Shown one piece after another: positions 9,001 through 19,264 of a stretch of 64,000 bases of DNA. The stretch comes from Kitasatospora mediocidica KCTC 9733. Its GTDB lineage: Bacteria > Actinomycetota > Actinomycetes > Streptomycetales > Streptomycetaceae. The notes under the pieces are model-generated. The model was not told where the DNA came from, ran no database searches, and saw only the letters and a program-made list of their open reading frames with translations. The DNA is taken from contig NZ_JQLN01000007.1 of NCBI RefSeq assembly GCF_000744225.1, forward strand, positions 682,001 through 746,000, given 5' to 3'. The number at the start of each line of letters is the position of its first letter. The first letter of the stretch is position 1. The translations under genes were made by a program, and so were the position numbers.

Positions 9001-12000
9001 TGCCCGGGAGTTGGAGCGCGCCCTCGGCGTTGTTCTGCAGGACCAGCATCACCTGGAACAGCGGGTGCCGGGCCAGCGAGCGCGTCGGGTTCAGCTCCTC
9101 CACCAGCCGCTCGAACGGCAGATCCTGGTGACTCAGCGCCGCCAGGTCGGTCTCACGAACGCGGTCGAGCAGCTGCCCGAAGGTCGGCGCACCCGACGTA
9201 TCGGTGCGCAGCACCAGGGTGTTGACGAAGAACCCGACGAGATCGTCGAGCGCCTGGTCCGAACGCCCGGCAACGACCGTGCCGATCGGGACATCCGTCC
9301 CCGCACCCATCCGGGTGAGCAGCGCCGCGAGGGCGGCGTGCAGCACCATGAACAGCGTCACGCCGTACTGACGGGCGATCCCGTCGAGCCTGGCGTGCAG
9401 TTCGGCGTCGAGCTCGAACTCCACCAGATCACCGCGATGCGTCGCGACCGCCGGCCGAGCCCGGTCGACGGGCAGCGCCAACTCCTCGGGCACACCCTCC
9501 AACGCCTGCCGCCAGTGGTCCAACTGCTGCTCCAACACGTCACCGAGGAGATCGTGCTGCCAGAGCGTGTAGTCGACGTACTGGACGGGCAGCGGCTCCC
9601 ACGCGGGTGCCTGCCCGGTAAGCCGGGCCTCGTAGGCGGTCGACAGACCCTCCCAGAGGGGACCGTTCGACCAGCCGTCACTGGCGATGTGATGCAGCGT
9701 CAAGACGAGTACCGACTCGTCCTCGTCCAGCTGGAACAGCGCAGCACGGATGGGCAGTTCGGTCGCAAGATCGAACGGGGTGAACGCGGCCTCGTGTGCC
9801 TGCCGCGCGAGGCTTCCGGGGTCGCACGCGATGGCCGTGAAGGGAACCCGGACCTCGTCGGCCGGCACGACCAGCTGACGGGCCTCGCCGTTGAGTGCGG
9901 GGTAGCGGGTGCGCAGGGTTTCGTGCCGCGCAACGACGTCATCGACCGCCGCCCGCAACGCGACCACGTCGAGATCGCCGTGCAAGCGCACCGCGAACGA
10001 GATGTTGTAGGTGGCCGACGGGCCCTCCATCTGGTCCATCACCCAGAGACGCTGCTGCGCGAACGACAGCGGCAGCACGTCCGGGCGCTCGGCCGGCACC
10101 ACCGCCCGGCGCGCGGGCCGGCCGTCCTTGAGGGCCTCGGCGATTCCGGCGACGGTCGGACTGCGGAACAGGTCGCGGATGCCGAGTTCGGCGCCGAGGG
10201 CCGTGCGGATCCGGCTGATCAACCGGGCCGCCAGGAGGGAGTGGCCGCCCAGGGCGAAGAAGTCGACGTCGGCACCCACCGACGGCAGACCGAGGACCTC
10301 CGCGAACAGTGCGCAGAGGATCTCCTCCTCCGCCGAGCGCGGGCCACGACCGCTGGACTCGACCGCCAGGACAGGGGCCGGCAGGGCACGCTGGTCGAGC
10401 TTGCCGTTGGGCGTCAGCGGCAGCACCTCCAGCACCACGAACCCGGACGGGACCATGTACTCCGGCAACAGCCCCGCCACATGCGCACGCAGCTCCGCGA
10501 CGTCGACGCTGTGTCCATCGGCGGGGACGACATACGCCGCGAGGCGCTTGTCCCCCGGCCGGTCCTCCCGCACCACCACCACACCCTGCCCCACCGTCGC
10601 ATGCCCGGTCAGCACGGCCGCGACCTCACCCGGCTCCACACGGAAGCCACGGATCTTCACCTGGTCGTCGATACGACCCGCGTACTCCAACACCCCATCC
10701 GCCCGCAGACGCCCCAAGTCCCCGGTGCGATACATCCGCTCACCCGGACCGCCATACGGATTCGCGACAAAGCGCTCCGCCGTCAGACCCGGACGACCCG
10801 TATACCCGTGCGCCAACCCCGCACCCGCCACATAGATCTCCCCCACCACACCGACGGGTGCGGCGCGCAGTGACCCGTCCAGCACGAACGCCCGCTTGTG
10901 GGTGACCGCGCGGCCGATCGGCAGTGCCGCGCTGGTGAGGTCGGCGTCCGTGACGGTGTGGCAGGTCGTGAAACCCATGCTCTCCGCCGGCCCATACCCA
11001 TTACCCACCCGCAGACCCGGATACAGACCCAACACCTTGGCGACATGCGCCACCGAACCACTCTCACCACCCGTAAACGCCGTCCGCACCCCAGCGAACG
11101 CCCCCGGATACTCATCCACCAAGAAATTGAACAGACTCGCCGACAACTGAAGCATCGTCACCCCATGCTCCACCACCAACGCCTCAATCAGATGCGGCTG
11201 AGGATTCTGCCCCGCCTGCAACACACACACCGCACCATGCACCAACGCACCGAACAACTCCAACGCAAAACCGTCCCACGACACCGGAGAACACTGCAGG
11301 AACACCTCACCCGCACCGAACTCACAGTAATCCTGACCCAGATACGTCCCCACCAAAGCCCGATGCGGCGCCGCCACACCCTTCGGCCGACCCGTCGAAC
11401 CCGACGTGAACATCACACACGCCACATCATCCGGACCCACCGCCACACGCTGCCGCCCGGCGACGTCAACCGCCTCCCACGGCTCGTCGTCTACGCAGAG
11501 CACCGCGACGTCCAGGCCCGACAGCACCTCGCGCATGCCGACCCGTGTGAGTACCAAGGCCACATCCGCCTCAGCCACCACCGTCGCCAGACGATCCACC
11601 GGGAAATCCGGATCCAGCAACGTATAAGCACCACCGGCCTTCAACACCGCCAGCAACGCCACCACCATGTCCACACCACGCTCAAGCCGCACCCCCACCA
11701 ACACACCCGGCCCCACACCCCACCCCACCAAACGATCCGCCAACCCCTCCGACAGACCATCCAACTCCCCGTACGACACCCGACGATCACCCGACACCAA
11801 CGCCACCGCACCCGGCGCACCCACCACCCGCGCACCGAACAACTCCACCAGAGTCACCTCCGGCAGCGACACCACCTCACCGGCCCCGACACCCGGAACC
11901 TCGAACACGTCCAACGCCGCGATCGACACCCCCGGATCACCCGAAACCGCCTCCAACAAACGCACCAGAGACTCCACGACCATGGCCGCCGTGGACCGCT

Positions 12001-15000
12001 CGAAAAGATCCGTCGCGAACTGCAACGCCCCGGGAATCCCGGCCGCAGCACCCGCGCCGTCACGCTCCTCCAGAAACGTGAAGTTCAGGTCGAACTTCGC
12101 CGGCGACACCCCCACCGGCTCCTCCCGCGCCACCAGACCCGGCAGGTGAACAGTCCCCTCCACGTTGTTCTGCAGAACCAGCATCACCTGGAACAACGGA
12201 TGCACCGCCAACGAACGCGTCGGATTCAGCTCCTCCACCAACCGCTCGAACGGCAGATCCTGATGCGAGAACGCCGCCAAGTCCGTCTCACGAACCCGCT
12301 CCAACAACTCACCAAAACTCGGCGCACCCGACACATCCGTCCGCAACACCAACGTATTGATGAAGAACCCGACCAACTCATCCAGCGCCTGATCCGAACG
12401 CCCCGCCACCACCGTGCCGATCGGAACATCCGACCCCGCACCCAACCGCGACAACAACGCCGCCAACCCCGCATGCAACACCATGAACAACGTCACACCA
12501 TGCCGACGCGCCAAACCCTCCAACCTCGCATGCAGCTCGGCGTCGAGCGCGAAGTCCACCAGATCACCGCGGTGCGTCGCGACGGCCGGCCGAGGCCGGT
12601 CCGCGGGCAGCGCCAGTTCCTGCGGCACACCCTCCAGCGCGTGCCGCCAGTGGGCGAGTTGGAGGTCCAGGACATCGCCGAGCTGGTTGTGCTGCCAGAG
12701 CGTGTAGTCCGCGTACTGCACCGGCAGCGCCTCCCACACGGGCGCCCGCCCGGCCAACCGGGCTTCGTAAGCCGACGACAGCCCCTCCCACAACGGACCA
12801 CTCGACCAACCGTCACTCGCAATGTGATGCACCGTCAGGACGAGCACCGACTCCCGCTCGCCGAGACTGAACAGCAAGGCGCGGATCGGGAGTTCGGTCG
12901 CCAGGTCGAACGGCTTGAACGCGGCCTCCTGCACCTCGTGGGCGAGGCTGTCACTGTCTCCCTCCACGACCTCGAAGGCGACGTTCGCCTCGCCGGCCGG
13001 CACGACCAGCTGGTGCGGCTCACCGTTGCGCACGCGGTAGAGCGTGCGCAGCGTCTCGTGCCGCGCGACGACGTCATCGACCGCCGCCCGCAACGCGGCC
13101 ACATCCACCACACCACTCAACCGGACCGCGACCGGAATGTTGTAGGCGGCCGAGGGGCCCTCCATCTGGTCGAGGAACCAGAGACGCTGCTGCGCGAACG
13201 ACAGCGGCAGCACCTCCGGACGCGCGGTCGCCTCCAGCGCCGGACGCACCGGACTGCCGTCCTTCAGCTTCTCGGTGATCCCGGCGACGGTCGGGTTGCG
13301 GAACAGGTCACGGATGCCGAGTTCGGCACCCAGTGCGGTACGGATCCGGCTGATCAACTTGGTTGCGAGCAGCGAATGACCGCCGAGCGCGAAGAAGTTG
13401 TCGTCCAGGCCGACCGAGGGCACGTCGAGTACCTCGGCGAAGAAGGCGCACAGGATCTCCTCCTGCGCCGACCGTGGACCTCGGTTCGTGCGGACGCCGT
13501 CGGGCGTCGCGGTGACGACGGCAGGCCGCGACCGTTCCGTGCGGGCGAGGAACTCCCGCTCCTGCTCAGGGGTGTCGAACACGTCCAGCGCGGAGACGCG
13601 GGCCTCCGGATCGCCGGCGGCCGCGCCGAGCAACCGGACCATCTGCTCGACCAGCGTGCGCGCGGTGACGCGGTCGAAGAGGTCGGTCGCGTACTGCAGT
13701 TCCGCGTGGATGCCGACGGGGGCACCCGTGCTGTCACGCTCCTCGGCGAAGGTGAAGTTGAAGTCGAACTTCGCCGGGGACAGGCCAAGCGGTTCGTCCT
13801 GCGTGGTGAGGCCGGGGAGTTGGAGGGTGCCCTCGGAGTTGTTCTGCAGGACCAGCATCACCTGGAACAGCGGATGCACGGCCAGCGAACGCGTCGGGTT
13901 CAGCTCCTCCACCAGCCGGTCGAAGGGCAGATCCTGGTGACTCAGCGCCGCCAGGTCGGTCTCGCGGACCCGGTCGAGCAGCTGCCCGAAGGTCGGCGTT
14001 CCCGACGTGTCGGTGCGCAGCACCAGGGTGTTGATGAAGAACCCGACGAGATCGTCGAGCGCCTGGTCCGAACGCCCGGCAACAACCGTGCCGATCGGGA
14101 TGTCCGTGCCCGCACCCATTCGGGTGAGCAGAGCCGCAAGCCCGGCGTGCAGCACCATGAACAGCGTGACGCCGTGCCGACGCGCCAGCGTGTCGAGCCT
14201 GGCGTGCAGTTCGGCTTCGAGATGGAACTCGACGATGTCGCCTTCGTGGCTCGCGACCGCGGGCCGGGGACGGTCCGCGGGCAGCGCCAGTTCCTGCGGC
14301 ACACCCTCCAACGCCTGCCGCCAGTGGTCCACCTGGCGGCCGAGGACATCGCCGAGCTGGTTGTGCTGCCAGAGGGTGTAGTCGACGTACTGGACGGGCA
14401 GCGGCTCCCACGCGGGTGCCTGCCCAGTGAGCCGGGCTTCGTAGGCGGTCGACAGGCCCTCCCAGAGGGGACCGTTGGACCAGCCGTCACTGGCGATGTG
14501 ATGCAGCGTCAGGACGAGTACCGACTCGTCCTCGCCCAGCTGGAACAGGGCGACCCGGATGGGCAGTTCGTTGGCCAGGTCGAACGGCGCCAGCGACGCC
14601 TGCTCCACCTCCCGAGCCAGACGCTCGTTGTCGCACTCCGCGACCGTGAAGGGAACGCGGGCCTCATCGGCCGGCACGACCAGCTGACGGGCCTCGCCGT
14701 TGAGTGCGGGGTAGCGGGTGCGCAGGGTTTCGTGCCGCGCGACCACGTCATCGACCGCGGCGCGCAACGCAGCCAGGTCGAGACGGCCGTGCAAGCGGAC
14801 CGCGACCGGAATGTTGTAGGTGGCCGACGGGCCCTCCATCTGGTCGAGGAACCAGAGGCGCTGCTGCGCGAACGACAGCGGCAGGACCTCCGGGCGCTCA
14901 GCCACCTCCGCCAGCGCCGGACGTGCCGGCTGTCCGTTCCCCAGTCGTTCGGCGATTCCGGCGACGGTGGGAGCGTCGAAGAGGTCGCGGATGCCGAGTT

Positions 15001-18000
15001 CGGCGCCGAGGGCCGTGCGGATCCGGCTGATCAGGCGAGCCGCCAGGAGGGAGTGGCCGCCCAGGGCGAAGAAGTCGACGTCGGCACCCACCGACGGCAG
15101 ACCGAGGACCTCGGCGAACAGTGCGCAGAGGATCTCCTCCTCCGCCGAGCGCGGGCCACGACCGCTGGACTCGACCGCCAGGACGGGGGCCGGCAGGGCG
15201 CGCTGGTCGAGCTTGCCGTTGGGCGTCAGCGGCAGCACCTCCAGCACCACGAACCCGGACGGGACCATGTACTCCGGCAGCAGCCCCGCCACATGCGCAC
15301 GCAACTCCGCGACGTCCACGCTCTGTCCGTCGGCGGGGACCACATACGCCGCGAGGCGCTTGTCCCCCGGCCGGTCCTCCCGCACCACCACCACACCCTG
15401 CCCCACCGTCGCATGCCCGGTCAGCACAGCCGCGACCTCACCCGGCTCCACACGGAAGCCACGGATCTTCACCTGGTCATCGATACGACCCGCGTACTCC
15501 AACACCCCATCCGCCCGCAGACGCCCCAGATCCCCGGTCCGATACATCCGCTCACCCGGACCGCCATACGGATTCGCGACAAAGCGCTCCGCCGTCAGAC
15601 CCGGACGACCCGTATACCCGTGCGCCAACCCCGCACCCGCCACATAGATCTCCCCCACCACACCCACCGGCGCAGCCCGCAGCGACCCGTCCAGCACGAA
15701 CGCCCGCTTGTGACTGACCGCACGGCCGATCGGCAACGCCACACCGGCGAGATCCGCATCCGTCACCGCATGGCAGGTCGTGAAACCCATACTCTCCGCC
15801 GGCCCATACCCATTCCCCACCCGCAGACCCGGATACAGACCCAACACCTTGGCGACATGCGCCACCGAACCACTCTCACCACCCGTAAACGCCGTCCGCA
15901 CCCCAGCGAACGCCCCCGGATACTCATCCACCAAGAAATTGAACAGACTCGCCGACAACTGAAGCATCGTCACCCCATGCTCCACCACCAACGCCTCAAT
16001 CAGATGCGGCTGCGGATTCTGCCCCGCCTGCAACACACACACCGCACCATGCACCAACGCACCGAACAACTCCAACGCAAAACCGTCCCACGACACCGGA
16101 GAACACTGCAGGAACACCTCACCCGCACCGAACTCACAGTAATCCTGACCCAGATACGTCCCCACCAAAGCCCGATGCGGCGCCGCCACACCCTTCGGCC
16201 GACCCGTCGAACCCGACGTGAACATCACACACGCCACATCATCCGGACCCACCACCACACGCTGCCGCCCGACGACGTCAACCGCCTCCCACGGCTCATC
16301 CACACACAACACCGCGACGTCCAGCCCCGACAACACCCCCCGCATCCCCACCCGCGTCAGCACCAAGGCCACATCCGCCTCAGCCACCACCGTCGCCAGA
16401 CGATCCACCGGAAAATCCGGATCCAGCAACGTATAAGCACCACCGGCCTTCAACACCGCCAGCAACGCCACCACCATGTCCACACCACGCTCAAGCCGCA
16501 CCCCCACCAACACACCCGGCCCCACACCCCACCCCACCAAACGATCCGCCAACCCCTCCGACAGACCATCCAACTCCCCGTACGACACCCGACGATCACC
16601 CGACACCAACGCCACCGCACCCGGCGCACCCACCACCCGCGCACCGAACAACTCCACCAGAGTCACCTCCGGCAGCGACACCACCTCACCGGCCCCGACA
16701 CCCGGAACCTCGAACACGTCCAACGCCGCGATCGACACCCCCGGATCACCCGACACCGCCTCCAGCAAACGCACCAGAGACTCCACGACCATGCCCGCCG
16801 TGGACCGCTCGAAAAGATCCGTCGCGAACTGCAACGCCCCGGGAATCCCAGCCGCAGCACCCGTGCCGTCACGCTCCTCCACAAACGTGAAGTTCAGGTC
16901 GAACTTCGCCGGCGACACCCCCACCGGCTCCTCCCGCGCCACCAGACCCGGCAGGTGAACAGTCCCCTCCACGTTGTTCTGCAGAACCAGCATCACCTGG
17001 AACAACGGATGCACCGCCAACGAACGCGTCGGATTCAGCTCCTCCACCAACCGCTCAAACGGCAGATCCTGATGCGAGAACGCCGCCAAGTCCGTCTCAC
17101 GAACCCGCTCCAACAACTCACCAAAACTCGGCGCACCCGACACATCCGTCCGCAACACCAACGTATTGATGAAGAACCCGACCAACTCATCCAGCGCCTG
17201 ATCCGAACGCCCCGCCACCACCGTGCCAATCGGAACATCCGACCCCGCACCCAACCGCGACAACAACGCCGCCAACCCCGCATGCAACACCATGAACAAC
17301 GTCACACCATGCCGACGCGCCAAACCCTCCAACCTCGCATGCAGCTCGGCGTCCAGGCGGAATTCGACGACGGCGCCGTCATGACTAGCGACCGCAGGCC
17401 GGGTCCGGTCCGCAGGCAACGCCAACTCCTGCGGCACACCGTCCAGAACCTGCCGCCAGTGGTCCAACTGCCCTTCCAGCACCTCACCGAGCTGGTTGTG
17501 CTGCCAGAGCGTGTAGTCCGCGTACTGCACCGGCAGCGCCTCCCACACGGGCGCCCGCCCGGCCAACCGGGCTTCGTAAGCCGACGACAGCCCCTCCCAC
17601 AACGGACCAGTCGACCAACCGTCACTCGCAATGTGATGCACCGTCAGAACGAGGACCGACTCCACGTCGCTCAACTTGAAAAGTGCTACCCGCAGGGGAA
17701 GTTCACGGGCAAGGTCGAACGGAGCGAACGACGCCTGCTGCATCTCCTGCGCCAGCAGCTCACCGTCATACTCCACCACCGTGAAGGGGACCCGGGCCTC
17801 GGCGGCCGGCACCACCAGCTGGTACGGCTCACCGTCGACCGTGGGGTAGCACGTGCGCAACGCCTCGTGCCGCCCGACCACGTCATCGACCGCCGCCCGC
17901 AACGCGGCCACATCCACCACACCACGCAACCGGACCGCGACCGGAATGTTGTACGTCCCCGACGGACCCTCCATCTGGTCCAGCACCCAGAGACGCTGCT

Positions 18001-19264
18001 GCGCGAACGACAGCGGCAGCACCTCCGGACGCTCAGCCACCGCCAGCGCCGGACGCGCCGACTGGCCGTCGTCCAGTCGTTCGGCGAGGCCGGCGACGGT
18101 GGGGGCGTCGAAGAGGTCACGGATGCCGAGTTCGGCACCCAGCGCGGTACGGATCCGGCTGATCAGGCGCGCCGCGAGCAGCGAGTGGCCGCCCAGGGTG
18201 AAGAAGTCGTCGTCGATGCCGACCGACGGCACGTCCAGGACCTCGGCGAACAGCGCGCACAGGATCTCCTCCCGCGCCGAGCGCGCACCACGCCCACCGC
18301 GACCCGTCACCGCGACGGGAGCCGGCAGCGCACGCTGGTCGAGCTTGCCGTTCGACGTCAGCGGCAGCACCGGCAGCACCACCAGGGCCGCGGGCAGCAT
18401 GTGACGCGGCAGACGCCCCGCCACGTGGCGACGCACCTCCTCCACATCCACACCCTCATGCCCCTCCACCGGGACCAGGTAGCCCACCAGGCGCCGGTCA
18501 CCGGGCCGGTCCTCCCGGACCACGACCACCGCCTGCGCCACCGCCGCATGCGCGGTCAACGCCGCCGCGATCTCACCCGGCTCGATCCGGAACCCCCGAA
18601 TCTTGATCTGGTCATCCACCCGACCCGCATACTCCAGCACGCCGTCCGCAGTCCCGTTCGCACGCCAACGCGCCAGATCCCCCGTCCGGTACATCCGCTC
18701 ACCCGGCCCGCCATACGGATTCGCGACGAAACGCTCCGCCGTCAACCCCGGACGACCCGCATACCCACGCGCCAACCCCGCACCGGCCAGATACAACTCA
18801 CCCAGCACACCCGGCGCCACCGGCCGCAACCCCTCATCCAGCACGAACGCCCGCGTATTGCGCAGTGGGCGACCGATCAACGGCACCTCGTGATCCGCCA
18901 CCCGCGCATACGTCACATACACCGTCGCCTCGGTCGGCCCATACGTGTTGAACGCCGCCGTCGACCCCGCCACCGCACGAAGATCAGCCCACAACGCCTC
19001 GTCCAGCGCCTCACCACCGATCTCCAGAATCCGCGGACGCGACACCCTCGAACCGTCCAGGAGGCCCAGCTCCACCAACTGCCGCAAATACGTCGGCGTC
19101 AACTCCAGATAATCCACACCCCGCCGCTCGACATACTCCACCAGCAGCTCAGGACTACGACGCGTCTCATCGTCCACCAGATGCAGCTCATGCCCACCCA
19201 GCAACCAGAACAGCACACTCCACGACGCGTCGAACGTCATCGCACCGATCAACGCCGCCCGCAA
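6074..19264 (-). CDS. Multimodular NRPS, downstream part: A2(C-term)-T2-C3-A3-T3-C4-T4-C5-A5-T5-C6-A6-T6-TE
   Basis: About 4396 residues in one frame. It lacks its own start: the first in-frame TTG at 19264 has no ribosome site and lies inside A2, so this is the continuation of the 23076 gene after a frameshift. Carrier serines: T2 Ser361, T3 Ser1405, T4 Ser1964, T5 Ser3009, T6 Ser4079. Every C domain has HHIASDG (near residues 543, 1588, 2146, 3191). ATP-binding TSGSTGRPKG occurs near 1015 (A3), 2618 (A5) and 3676 (A6). Module 4 is C-T only: C4 runs through a short linker into SAQEEILCAFFAEVLD and T4. The C-terminal thioesterase has GWSFGG (Ser4212) and should release or cyclise a hexapeptide. 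A6 pocket residues read D-A-S-E-E-G-T-V-Y (two acids, suggesting a cationic residue); A3/A5 read D-G-L-Q-F-G-G-G-F. No epimerase domain is present. Confidence 0.93.
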   Translation of the reverse strand: MRAALIGAMTFDASWSVLFWLLGGHELHLVDDETRRSPELLVEYVERRGVDYLELTPTYLRQLVELGLLDGSRVSRPRILEIGGEALDEALWADLRAVAGSTAAFNTYGPTEATVYVTYARVADHEVPLIGRPLRNTRAFVLDEGLRPVAPGVLGELYLAGAGLARGYAGRPGLTAERFVANPYGGPGERMYRTGDLARWRANGTADGVLEYAGRVDDQIKIRGFRIEPGEIAAALTAHAAVAQAVVVVREDRPGDRRLVGYLVPVEGHEGVDVEEVRRHVAGRLPRHMLPAALVVLPVLPLTSNGKLDQRALPAPVAVTGRGGRGARSAREEILCALFAEVLDVPSVGIDDDFFTLGGHSLLAARLISRIRTALGAELGIRDLFDAPTVAGLAERLDDGQSARPALAVAERPEVLPLSFAQQRLWVLDQMEGPSGTYNIPVAVRLRGVVDVAALRAAVDDVVGRHEALRTCYPTVDGEPYQLVVPAAEARVPFTVVEYDGELLAQEMQQASFAPFDLARELPLRVALFKLSDVESVLVLTVHHIASDGWSTGPLWEGLSSAYEARLAGRAPVWEALPVQYADYTLWQHNQLGEVLEGQLDHWRQVLDGVPQELALPADRTRPAVASHDGAVVEFRLDAELHARLEGLARRHGVTLFMVLHAGLAALLSRLGAGSDVPIGTVVAGRSDQALDELVGFFINTLVLRTDVSGAPSFGELLERVRETDLAAFSHQDLPFERLVEELNPTRSLAVHPLFQVMLVLQNNVEGTVHLPGLVAREEPVGVSPAKFDLNFTFVEERDGTGAAAGIPGALQFATDLFERSTAGMVVESLVRLLEAVSGDPGVSIAALDVFEVPGVGAGEVVSLPEVTLVELFGARVVGAPGAVALVSGDRRVSYGELDGLSEGLADRLVGWGVGPGVLVGVRLERGVDMVVALLAVLKAGGAYTLLDPDFPVDRLATVVAEADVALVLTRVGMRGVLSGLDVAVLCVDEPWEAVDVVGRQRVVVGPDDVACVMFTSGSTGRPKGVAAPHRALVGTYLGQDYCEFGAGEVFLQCSPVSWDGFALELFGALVHGAVCVLQAGQNPQPHLIEALVVEHGVTMLQLSASLFNFLVDEYPGAFAGVRTAFTGGESGSVAHVAKVLGLYPGLRVGNGYGPAESMGFTTCHAVTDADLAGVALPIGRAVSHKRAFVLDGSLRAAPVGVVGEIYVAGAGLAHGYTGRPGLTAERFVANPYGGPGERMYRTGDLGRLRADGVLEYAGRIDDQVKIRGFRVEPGEVAAVLTGHATVGQGVVVVREDRPGDKRLAAYVVPADGQSVDVAELRAHVAGLLPEYMVPSGFVVLEVLPLTPNGKLDQRALPAPVLAVESSGRGPRSAEEEILCALFAEVLGLPSVGADVDFFALGGHSLLAARLISRIRTALGAELGIRDLFDAPTVAGIAERLGNGQPARPALAEVAERPEVLPLSFAQQRLWFLDQMEGPSATYNIPVAVRLHGRLDLAALRAAVDDVVARHETLRTRYPALNGEARQLVVPADEARVPFTVAECDNERLAREVEQASLAPFDLANELPIRVALFQLGEDESVLVLTLHHIASDGWSNGPLWEGLSTAYEARLTGQAPAWEPLPVQYVDYTLWQHNQLGDVLGRQVDHWRQALEGVPQELALPADRPRPAVASHEGDIVEFHLEAELHARLDTLARRHGVTLFMVLHAGLAALLTRMGAGTDIPIGTVVAGRSDQALDDLVGFFINTLVLRTDTSGTPTFGQLLDRVRETDLAALSHQDLPFDRLVEELNPTRSLAVHPLFQVMLVLQNNSEGTLQLPGLTTQDEPLGLSPAKFDFNFTFAEERDSTGAPVGIHAELQYATDLFDRVTARTLVEQMVRLLGAAAGDPEARVSALDVFDTPEQEREFLARTERSRPAVVTATPDGVRTNRGPRSAQEEILCAFFAEVLDVPSVGLDDNFFALGGHSLLATKLISRIRTALGAELGIRDLFRNPTVAGITEKLKDGSPVRPALEATARPEVLPLSFAQQRLWFLDQMEGPSAAYNIPVAVRLSGVVDVAALRAAVDDVVARHETLRTLYRVRNGEPHQLVVPAGEANVAFEVVEGDSDSLAHEVQEAAFKPFDLATELPIRALLFSLGERESVLVLTVHHIASDGWSSGPLWEGLSSAYEARLAGRAPVWEALPVQYADYTLWQHNQLGDVLDLQLAHWRHALEGVPQELALPADRPRPAVATHRGDLVDFALDAELHARLEGLARRHGVTLFMVLHAGLAALLSRLGAGSDVPIGTVVAGRSDQALDELVGFFINTLVLRTDVSGAPSFGELLERVRETDLAAFSHQDLPFERLVEELNPTRSLAVHPLFQVMLVLQNNVEGTVHLPGLVAREEPVGVSPAKFDLNFTFLEERDGAGAAAGIPGALQFATDLFERSTAAMVVESLVRLLEAVSGDPGVSIAALDVFEVPGVGAGEVVSLPEVTLVELFGARVVGAPGAVALVSGDRRVSYGELDGLSEGLADRLVGWGVGPGVLVGVRLERGVDMVVALLAVLKAGGAYTLLDPDFPVDRLATVVAEADVALVLTRVGMREVLSGLDVAVLCVDDEPWEAVDVAGRQRVAVGPDDVACVMFTSGSTGRPKGVAAPHRALVGTYLGQDYCEFGAGEVFLQCSPVSWDGFALELFGALVHGAVCVLQAGQNPQPHLIEALVVEHGVTMLQLSASLFNFLVDEYPGAFAGVRTAFTGGESGSVAHVAKVLGLYPGLRVGNGYGPAESMGFTTCHTVTDADLTSAALPIGRAVTHKRAFVLDGSLRAAPVGVVGEIYVAGAGLAHGYTGRPGLTAERFVANPYGGPGERMYRTGDLGRLRADGVLEYAGRIDDQVKIRGFRVEPGEVAAVLTGHATVGQGVVVVREDRPGDKRLAAYVVPADGHSVDVAELRAHVAGLLPEYMVPSGFVVLEVLPLTPNGKLDQRALPAPVLAVESSGRGPRSAEEEILCALFAEVLGLPSVGADVDFFALGGHSLLAARLISRIRTALGAELGIRDLFRSPTVAGIAEALKDGRPARRAVVPAERPDVLPLSFAQQRLWVMDQMEGPSATYNISFAVRLHGDLDVVALRAAVDDVVARHETLRTRYPALNGEARQLVVPADEVRVPFTAIACDPGSLARQAHEAAFTPFDLATELPIRAALFQLDEDESVLVLTLHHIASDGWSNGPLWEGLSTAYEARLTGQAPAWEPLPVQYVDYTLWQHDLLGDVLEQQLDHWRQALEGVPEELALPVDRARPAVATHRGDLVEFELDAELHARLDGIARQYGVTLFMVLHAALAALLTRMGAGTDVPIGTVVAGRSDQALDDLVGFFVNTLVLRTDTSGAPTFGQLLDRVRETDLAALSHQDLPFERLVEELNPTRSLARHPLFQVMLVLQNNAEGALQLPGITAQEEPLGLSPAKFDLDFTFAEERDGAGTPIGISATLGYAMDLFDRGTACALAERLVRLLVAVVGDPEVPVGSVELLGGVERELVLSGWNDTGHAVGDGRMLSEIFEEHVRSAPGARALVHGEGVLSFGELNARANRLARLLIGRGVGPEARVAVLLPRGADLVVALLAVLKAGGCYVPVDPEYPADRVAYMLEDSAPAVVVTDAAGLGSSGSVPVVCVDDPGVVGELASLSVVDVVDAERVGVLGSGHAAYAVYTSGSTGRPKGVVVEHGSLVNLFHAHVEEVFAAELAALGGRALRAALIGAMTFDASWSVLFWLLGGHELHLVDDETRRSPELLVEYVERRGVDYLELTPTYLRQLVELGLLDGSRVSRPRILEIGGEALDEALWADLRAVAGSTAAFNTYGPTEATVYVTYARVADHEVPLIGRPLRNTRAFVLDEGLRPVAPGVLGELYLAGAGLARGYAGRPGLTAERFVANPYGGPGERMYRTGDLARWRANGTADGVLEYAGRVDDQIKIRGFRIEPGEIAAALTAHAAVAQAVVVVREDRPGDRRLVGYLVPVEGHEGVDVEEVRRHVAGRLPRHMLPAALVVLPVLPLTSNGKLDQRALPAPVAVTGRSGRGARSAREEILCALFAEVLDVPSVGIDDDFFTLGGHSLLAARLISRIRTALGAELGIRDLFDAPTVAGLAERLDGSGLGDGALATLLPLRRSTGTALSPLFCVHPAAGISWVYSGLLRHLDRDRPLYGLQARGLVDPEAAPASVDAMVDDYLAQIRSVQPHGPYALLGWSFGGVVAHELAVRLQEEGEEVQTLALLDSYPTTAFEAVAEPLPAPAGQEAAQEAGPEAGPEVVRALLESLGHAPGAPDAPDAGESADSPFALLDGASLEAMARVFLANAVLQDSFRSRKFLGDVLFFEASREEPGHASRPEDWASHVTGRIQVHQVTGRHGELTRPDQLAQIGPVLAAWLGTDRD
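6917..8881. repeat. Near-identical NRPS segment, copy 2 (A6-T6)
   Basis: This 1.97-kb stretch matches 18071-20034 (A2-T2) at a constant offset of 11153-11154 with very few substitutions, including many synonymous sites. The offset changes by one base at the C run 8118-8122 because the other copy has one C fewer. Such identity between modules means recent duplication or gene conversion. Confidence 0.9.
10384..12533. repeat. Near-identical NRPS segment, copy 3 (end of C5 plus A5)
   Basis: Matches 15196-17345 at an offset of 4812, and its A-domain part also matches 21540-23040. On the coding strand the core of this block uses G/T-ending codons (GTG, TTG, GGG), unlike the C-ending codons on either side. 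The change in style at about 12530 falls inside the C domain. Confidence 0.85.
15196..17345. repeat. Near-identical NRPS segment, copy 2 (end of C3 plus A3)
   Basis: Partner of 10384-12533 and, over the A domain, of 21540-23040. The identity includes the ATP-binding and substrate-pocket regions, so modules 1, 3 and 5 should select the same amino acid. Confidence 0.85.

Noticed and set aside
19240..19264. TTG 19264 as a true start of a second NRPS gene
   Set aside because: It falls in the middle of an adenylation domain, has no ribosome site, and the frame is restored by a single base relative to the sister copy.
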